A DNA stretch of 22,503 bases from Chara braunii (Eukaryota > Streptophyta > Charophyceae > Charales > Characeae), in contig BFEA01000018.1 of the NCBI GenBank assembly GCA_003427395.1, positions 780,716 to 803,218 of the forward strand, in the 5' to 3' direction. The notes under the pieces were generated by a model. It saw only the letters and a list, made by a program, of their open reading frames with translations, was not told where the DNA came from and ran no database searches. Made by a program: the position numbers and the translations under genes. Below, piece by piece: positions 17,372 to 22,503 of this stretch (the stretch's first letter is position 1; each line of letters starts with the position of its first letter).

Positions 17372-18350
17372 TTTCCTGGAATACATTGAGTACCTGTGAA
17401 TGGCTTAAGGAAGGATCATCTAGGAGATGGAACATCTACGACAGGCAGAGGGAGCAGCGGCATTTGAATGGTATTAGCTCGTAGCTGCCTATCTGGCGCC
17501 CTTTGTTGGAGGGTGAAGCGATACACTTCACAAAATGTCCGGCTCCATGGCTGTTTTAACCCAGAGCATTTCTAGTCTTCTCTTTATGTCCTGCTCAGTC
17601 AATCCCCTGGAATCCAGGGTAATCAATGCTGGCAGGAGTTTCCTTCATTGCTTCTCGGAAGATCTCTGATTACATTCTGTATATGGGACGCTGGACCCGT
17701 TTTCCAGCAGGTGACGCTCCCCACCAATAGATGGAGCCTCTCCCCGGGTGGTAGTGGTGTCTGCTCTTATCAGCACCACTATCACCGGTGGGGGTGTGTT
17801 TAAAAAAATAAAAATAAAAAAAATTATAAAATACAAATTTGAAAAAAGAAAAAGCATTCACTGAGTTTGGAGGGGATTGTTTCCCTCATGAGCTGACAGC
17901 TATAAACCTAAGCCAGGTGATGCTCACGGTCCTTTTCCCAAAACAATAAAAAGAAAAAAAGAAAACTGAGGCTGAGGAGCCAATGTGCCCCTCAAGGAAC
18001 AGAACCGAAACCGAAGTACCTCCGAGCCTCTCTTTTCCCGACCCGGATTGCTGTTGCTTGCCAAAGAGAACACAGCCGTCGCAGACACAAAACATGTTCT
18101 TTCCTTGGCCTGGTGCTGCCAGCCATTTTGGTGGAGTAGTGAGAGCCCCTGTTTTTTTTTTTTTTTTTTTTTTTTTTTTCAAGGTGTGCCCCTGTTCCAA
18201 GTTCTATGGGTCCGGTGAGAGAAAGCTGGAAAATCCCACAAACTCCTAAGGGTAGCAATTTCTCAAAATACATCCATCCCGGCGAGACCCGCATGAACCT
18301 GACTGCAATCTCGTCCAGAGATTTGTAGAAAAAGTGCTACTGTCTTAACC
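17372..18350. other. Non-coding stretch, possible LINE 3' end
   Basis: No gene is visible. The LINE 3' region may extend to the A-rich segment at 17799-17856 (taaaaaaataaaaataaaaa), which could be its tail. A 28-base T-run lies at 18152-18179. Short frames around 18000-18130 are not convincing exons. Confidence 0.45.
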
Positions 18351-18442
18351 CGAAAACAAAAAACAAAAAAAAAACAAAAAAAAACAAAAAAAAACAAAAA
18401 AAAACAAAAAAAAACAAAAAAAAACAAAAAAAAACAAAAAAC
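18351..18442 (+). repeat. C(A)9 minisatellite with exact 10-bp period
   Basis: C residues at 18375, 18385, 18395, 18405, 18415, 18425 and 18435 are each separated by nine A. The spacing at the left edge is looser (18351, 18357, 18364). Confidence 0.95.
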
Positions 18443-18467
18443 GTACATGAGTACAACAACGTACGGG

Positions 18468-18493
18468 CTACGTTGTATTCGAATTCAACGTAG
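18468..18493. repeat. 26-bp near-perfect palindrome
   Basis: ctacgttg and caacgtag flank t-attcgaat-t, itself palindromic. Only the two symmetrical T positions fail to pair. It begins 25 bases after the A-tract array. Confidence 0.85.
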
Positions 18494-18573
18494 GTTATAG
18501 ATAGAACGAGTTTTAAGCCACAACTTTGCAGGAGCCTGTCATACCACCATCCTTTCCTCAAATTTCGTTGGGA

Positions 18574-18597
18574 TTTTTTTTTTTTTTTTTTTTTTTT
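18574..18597 (+). repeat. T-run of 24
   Basis: Uninterrupted homopolymer; the following 270 bases to the MITE show no coding signal, with a single N at 18665. Confidence 0.9.
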
Positions 18598-18866
18598 AAT
18601 TCTTTTCCGTTATGTATTCCAACATCAAGAAGAGGCCGGGGACCTCACAATTCAACCCGGAGTTNAAGTTATCCCGGCAGCATCAGCCGGTTTAGCTTAG
18701 CAAGTGGTCCAAGTAGGCTCAAGTAACCAATACGTACGGTGCGTTTCTCATCATTAAAACTGATCCTACTTTCTCCATGGCTCTGATCTATTCGTGGGGA
18801 GCTGCACTTGCTGGAAACGGGGTCCAGCATCCCCTAGTACATCAGAGTCGTCTTTAAAACACTCAG

Positions 18867-19291
18867 GGCATACTCACACGGGGACCAAATGAACCAAAAT
18901 CCCAAAATTTGAGGCATTTTTGTGGTCACACGGGATTGGCCCTGTACCCAAATGCCTCAAATCGTGACCAAATGTCAGCGGCCTGCGAGGCCGCGGGGGT
19001 ACCCTTTCGCTTTTTTCGTTTCCTTTCCTCAATTTGTAGAAAATCGTAGAAGAATAAGACAACCAGCCGAAGTTGTTTTTCTTTTCTTTTTTCTTTTTCT
19101 TCTTTTTCTTTTCTTTGGTGTCCCCTCGTGCGACCACATGACCTTGCCCTGAGTGCAAAGTTTCAGGGTTGCGACTTCGTCCTTTCTGGACGAAGTCCAC
19201 ACGTGTGACCAGACAGGGACCAAATGACCCAAATAACCGTACCCAGATGCCTCAAATTTTTGGTTTTTTTGGTCCCCGTGTGAGTATGCCC
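18867..19291. mobile_element. MITE, 425 bp, with TCA target duplication
   Basis: Terminal inverted repeats of 34 bp (18867-18900 and 19258-19291) match at 32 positions and begin GGGCATACTCACACGGGG. The trinucleotide TCA flanks both ends (18864-18866 and 19292-19294). Subterminal copies of ATTTGAGGCAT occur in both orientations (near 18907, 18953 and 19247), and gggaccaaatga recurs near 19215. The interior has a pyrimidine tract (19073-19116), a hairpin (19173-19197) and no transposase. Short size, TIRs starting GGGC and a 3-bp TNA duplication suggest a PIF/Harbinger-type non-autonomous element; the superfamily call is inference. Confidence 0.85.
19173..19197. repeat. 10-bp-stem hairpin inside the MITE
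   Basis: gacttcgtcc (19173-19182) and ggacgaagtc (19188-19197) pair perfectly around a 5-base loop. Confidence 0.85.
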
Positions 19292-19547
19292 TCAGTTCTC
19301 AGGTCGGACCATCCTACCGGAAGGAGAGACTACACAGACCTCTTCACCTAGAAGGCGCCAGCTGTATCCACCTAAACAGGTCTATGTGTACCTCTCTACC
19401 ATTCTCTGGCCAGCAACTGTCCAAGAGTTCCGATTTGTTCATTACTGTTCATGGTGTTGGGGGATAATGTCCTGAAGACAGGGCTTGGGGACATTTTATT
19501 GCTTGGCTGCTTCACGGTGGGCGAGCCCCCCCCCCATCAATTCCACC

Positions 19548-19553
<6 letters not shown>

Positions 19554-19628
<75 letters not shown>

Positions 19629-19629
19629 C
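19554..19629 (+). repeat. (CT)n microsatellite with short (TG)n end
   Basis: About 33 CT units followed by tgtgtgtg. Ser/Leu- or Arg/Glu-rich frames over it are repeat translations. Confidence 0.95.
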
Positions 19630-19740
19630 ACCAAGGAATTCTCCAATCCCATCTCCTCCCCAGCCAGATTCGAGCATTTTCAACCCTGTTGTCTTCGCTC
19701 TCCTTCTGCTCACTGCCTTTGGTGTCGCCAGAATCTTTGA

Positions 19741-20145
19741 TATCCACTCTCCTGTCCTCACTTCTCTTCCAATAACCTGTACGACCCAAACCTGCATTAT
19801 CATCTTCCCTTTCTTCATCTCCACTCTTCTGATTCCAATGGTTCTTATAGCCATCATCATCATCATCATCATCATCATCATTATGATCCTGAAGACCCTC
19901 TTGTTGACCTTCATGATGATGTTCTCCTCGAGGTTCATCCTTTAGACCGTTCTCCACCTGACTTACCTTTCATTCACACTTTCCCAGGCCCCCAGCTTCT
20001 ACAACACCTTTCTCTCTCAAAACCCCACCATCGCCGTTTTGAGGCCGATCGTTCTGATGGCACTGCCCTATCACACAGGCCCATTCTAGTTCACATCTGC
20101 AGTTCCAGCACCACACGTTTAACTCCATGGGGAGCCCACGGCTGA
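19741..20145 (+). CDS. ATG-less open frame of 134 codons, possible exon
   Basis: From just after a TGA (19738-19740) one frame stays open to a TGA at 20143-20145. It reads YPLSCPHFSSNNLYDPNLH, then SSDSNGSYS, ten His encoded by the CAT microsatellite (about 19854-19883), then YDPEDPLVDLHDDVLLEVHP and a mixed tail. The acidic, non-repetitive part after the His run looks more like protein than the other five frames. There is no start codon and no strong acceptor, and no family is recognised. It may be an exon of a His-rich protein or chance. Confidence 0.28.
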   Translation, partial: YPLSCPHFSSNNLYDPNLHYHLPFLHLHSSDSNGSYSHHHHHHHHHHYDPEDPLVDLHDDVLLEVHPLDRSPPDLPFIHTFPGPQLLQHLSLSKPHHRRFEADRSDGTALSHRPILVHICSSSTTRLTPWGAHG

Positions 20146-20217
20146 TTCTTTGGCAAAAAGCGCGTTAAAATCACTTTGAAGTTCGCATGTAGGGCCCCCT
20201 CGGAGTGGGCCAGCGAG

Positions 20218-20535
20218 GGACAGGTTAAAAAGCAGATGTGATCAGCAGAAAGGCTTGTCAACAGACAATATGATGAAGCAAAAGCCGTGCGATCAGGCGC
20301 TCACTGGGCAACCAAATAGTAGGGCAGCACGGGACGGGTTAACAAAACTTAAAAAAAAGTAGATCTGAACAGCAGAAAGGCTTGCCAACAGACAATATGA
20401 TGAAGCACAAACCGTGAGATCAGGCTCACGGGACAGGTTAAAAAAACAGATTTGATCAGCAGAAGGGCTTGCCAACTGACAGTATGATGCAGCAAAACTG
20501 TGAGATCAGGCGCTCACTGGGCAACCAACAACCCT
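20218..20535 (+). repeat. Three-copy tandem repeat of about 100-113 bp
   Basis: Copies start at 20218, 20331 and 20430 with gggac(a/g)ggttaa. They share gatcagcagaa-ggcttg-caac, gacaatatgatgaagca and gatcaggcgctcactgggc. Differences are scattered substitutions and small indels, so the array is not new. Confidence 0.9.
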
Positions 20536-20815
20536 AGCCTCATATATCTCTCACCAGCGAGCAACTAAAAAAAAAAAAATCAACTCTTCTATTGGTAAGT
20601 TGGAGGCTCCTGATAAAAAGCCAAATCAGCACACGTGAGAACAGGGAAAGCTTGCATTATCCGTCACCTCGTACCTCGTATCTCCTACCAGACAGCAACT
20701 GAAAAAATGTAAAGATCATCTCTTCTCCCTCTTTTTCTACTGGCGAGACGTGGACTCTATTAGTAAGGTTGAAGCTCTTAATAAAAGGCCAGATCAGCAA
20801 ACGTGAGAATAGGGG
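20525..20815 (+). repeat. Two diverged copies of a 120-145 bp repeat
   Basis: The first (about 20528-20650) and second (about 20675-20815) share cctc-tatctc-accag-agcaact-aaaa, then ggt-gaagctc-taataaaa-gcca-atcagca-acgtgaga. They follow directly on the three-copy array. Confidence 0.75.
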
Positions 20816-21852
20816 CTTGAGCAGCAGCGAAAGTGGAGTGAACAGGAGATACCGTGCTGTGACCCAGGACTCCAACTGCTGCAAGATCCTTGAGATTGAG
20901 GCCTTGTCGTCAAGGTCTGCTGAACCAGATGCCCTGCCACCCCTTCTGCTTCCCTACGTTCCCTTTCCTTTTCAGGAATCGCCCTTTTCAACTTCACCCA
21001 AAGCTCCAACAATAACATCATTCGCGGTCCCTGTCTCGATATACCTCCGTTTGAAGACGCATCTGCGCACCTTTGTTCAGCGCTTCTTCAGAGCTTCCGC
21101 CCCCGCCAAGTTGGCCCAGGGCACTTCTTAGCTTGCTTCTCCAGTTTCCTGACGTATGTAGACGTTTCCGCCCTACCTTCTGTATTGCTAGATTCGGTAG
21201 GAGATCGCCCTCCGTCTGGACGTTAGCTCTCCACATCCCGACAAAACCTGCTGGCCAGGCTGTCTCACCACGCCCGCTCAACTGGAGGTCTCTCCGGCGG
21301 TCTTCGTTTCACTGGTTTGAAGAGTTCATTGGTCTACCGACCGATTCTCCTCCGCCCGATGTCGCACCACCCCTCCTTCCCCAACCCTAGGACAAGCTCA
21401 CGTCACCTTTGCTCAGATTCACCATGAAGTCCGACAGCTACGTGACACGCCTTCCTCGTGCTAAGCGCCCGAGGTATGGCGAGCGAACTCCACGAACACG
21501 AAAAGGAAACCCTAACGTTAGCGCTCTCTCGTCATAGGACTAGAGCGCTACGGCGCCGCCTCCCACTTCGCCATTGGGAATTTTGCTGAGACCCTGAGGC
21601 AAAAGTTGATTGTATCGCAATTTTGTACAACACAGTTTCTTTTTTTTTTTTGCTTTTTTTTTAAACCTTAAAATTCTAAAGAAATCAGAAAACAGCATCA
21701 TGATGTCCCTGCCGTAAACAAATATCTTTATTCTTTCCTTTTTTTTTTCCCCCCTCTAGTTTGGTTGTGAATTTAGACATGACCCTCAGCCAAACGTTGT
21801 TCGTATTTAATTTCTCGCTGACACTGTCAGGAAGGTCAAATCAAGCTCCACT
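20816..21852. other. No gene assigned
   Basis: Frames on both strands between 20820 and 21390 stay open for 60-120 codons (Pro/Ser-rich on plus, Arg/Gly-rich on minus) but none shows a family motif or good splice sites. A telo-box, AAACCCTAA, is at 21507-21515, followed by a 9-bp-stem hairpin (21519-21550). T-rich runs lie at 21639-21662 and 21739-21748. Confidence 0.4.
21519..21550. repeat. 9-bp-stem hairpin beside a telo-box
   Basis: tagcgctct (21519-21527) pairs exactly with agagcgcta (21542-21550) over a 14-base loop. It starts four bases after AAACCCTAA. Confidence 0.75.
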
Positions 21853-22006
21853 AGTACCTTTATAGGTTCGAAAATACTCAGCCTCGGACCTTTCAGGAGG
21901 CCGAAACGAAACGACGGCCGCCAATCAGATTGATCAACGTCGGGCTCGGCCTCCTGAAAGTTGGGGAGCTGGCAAGTACTTGTCCAAACTGGACGCCAAA
22001 GGTACT
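21853..22006. mobile_element. Candidate foldback element
   Basis: Outer arms agtaccttt / aaaggtact (21853-21861 and 21998-22006) and inner arms of 15 bp (21890-21904 and 21946-21960) are perfect inverted repeats. The stretches between outer and inner arms do not pair. No target duplication is clear. It abuts the MITE at 22009. Confidence 0.5.
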
Positions 22007-22008
22007 TA

Positions 22009-22132
22009 GAGCCTCGCCACACAGGCTGTCGAAATGTGCAAAACGAGAATGAACTTCCCGCTACAACATGGCCAGATGCACCTGCGACATTTTTGTCATT
22101 TTCGCATTTCGGCAGGCTGTGTGGCGAGGCCC
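22009..22132. mobile_element. MITE, 124 bp, with TTA target duplication
   Basis: 28-bp terminal inverted repeats (22009-22036 and 22105-22132) match at 25 positions; the right one, read inward, begins GGGCCTCGCCACACAG. TTA lies directly outside both ends (22006-22008 and 22133-22135). There is no coding capacity in the 68-base centre. Size, GGGC-type termini and the TTA duplication fit a PIF/Harbinger- or Tourist-like MITE. It is not the same family as 18867-19291. Confidence 0.82.
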
Positions 22133-22135
22133 TTA

Positions 22136-22411
22136 GTCTATTATCTTAACGTGAAGTTGAACAGGTTACGGTACTAGACTGGTATCATAACCTGAACATA
22201 AAAAATCACCGTTAGGTCATTTGTAGAAGCCGCCTATTTGGTGGAAGTACAGCAGATGAATGTGGGGCAAGAAAGTTAGAAGGAGAGAAACGTTTCAGTT
22301 CGGTATCCGAGTCTGTGATAGGGGTGTCACTGACTGGGTAGTGTAGATGTGTAAGTCCGGAAGTGGGTACTAGACTAAGCCAGAGCGCTATCAAATAGGG
22401 GAAGATGAGCT
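22136..22411. other. Unannotated sequence
   Basis: Unique-looking sequence of mixed composition with no frame, repeat or RNA gene that I can support. Confidence 0.5.
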
Positions 22412-22412
22412 C

Positions 22413-22503
<91 letters not shown>
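22412..22503 (+). repeat. Compound (TG)n(AG)n microsatellite
   Basis: TG units to 22466 and then AG units to the window end. The tract is cut by the window edge. Confidence 0.95.

Noticed and set aside
21018-21281. Minus-strand 87-codon frame starting MSGRGETAWPAGFVG
   Set aside because: Reasonable composition but no motif and no splice or homology evidence; the opposite strand is equally open.
1-22503. CRISPR array, bacterial operons or phage genes
   Set aside because: The repeats are microsatellites and transposon-derived, with no spacer-repeat pattern, and all gene content is eukaryotic.

Overview
This window looks like repeat-rich nuclear DNA of a plant-lineage eukaryote. The evidence is spliced-looking exon fragments, a U6 snRNA retrocopy, plant-type telomere-like motifs (TTTAGGG), a retrotransposon primer binding site matching plant initiator-Met tRNA, and dense microsatellites and homopolymers. 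My guess is a streptophyte alga such as Chara; that is an impression, not something the sequence proves. There is no intact protein-coding gene.

Layout. 1-1260: simple repeats, a degenerate repeat cluster and a U6 retropseudogene (636-728) between degenerate target-site duplications. 1273-1422 and 3141-3275: two minus-strand, phase-0 internal exons, probably of one coiled-coil protein gene. The intron between them holds a tRNA-like SINE candidate, a higher-order minisatellite and a foldback element. 3719-3871: a possible plus-strand terminal exon. 3856-4249: two identical 178-bp copies around a 38-bp perfect palindrome that is the Nextera mate-pair junction adapter, almost certainly an assembly artefact.

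4269-14409: one complete Ty3/gypsy chromovirus (5-bp target duplication ACCAG, LTRs 4274-4653 and 14045-14404, PBS, 2-kb leader, gag with zinc knuckle, protease, RT, RNase H, integrase with DD35E, chromodomain). It is dead: frameshifts plus nine in-frame stops, seven TAG and two TGA with no TAA. This fits C-to-T decay at CAG and CGA codons, that is, plant CHG and CG methylation contexts.

15389-17371 and perhaps beyond: a 5'-truncated, decayed LINE carrying only the C-terminal end of reverse transcriptase and a zf-RVT zinc finger, with nine single-base Ns. 17400-22503: mostly non-coding, with a 10-bp-period A-tract array, a 26-bp palindrome, a 425-bp MITE with TCA target duplication, a (CT)n tract, an ATG-less 134-codon open frame, tandem repeats near 20.2-20.8 kb, a foldback and a 124-bp MITE with TTA duplication, and a terminal (TG)n(AG)n tract.

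The genes do not form a functional unit: this is a host-gene remnant or intronic region invaded by several classes of mobile element.
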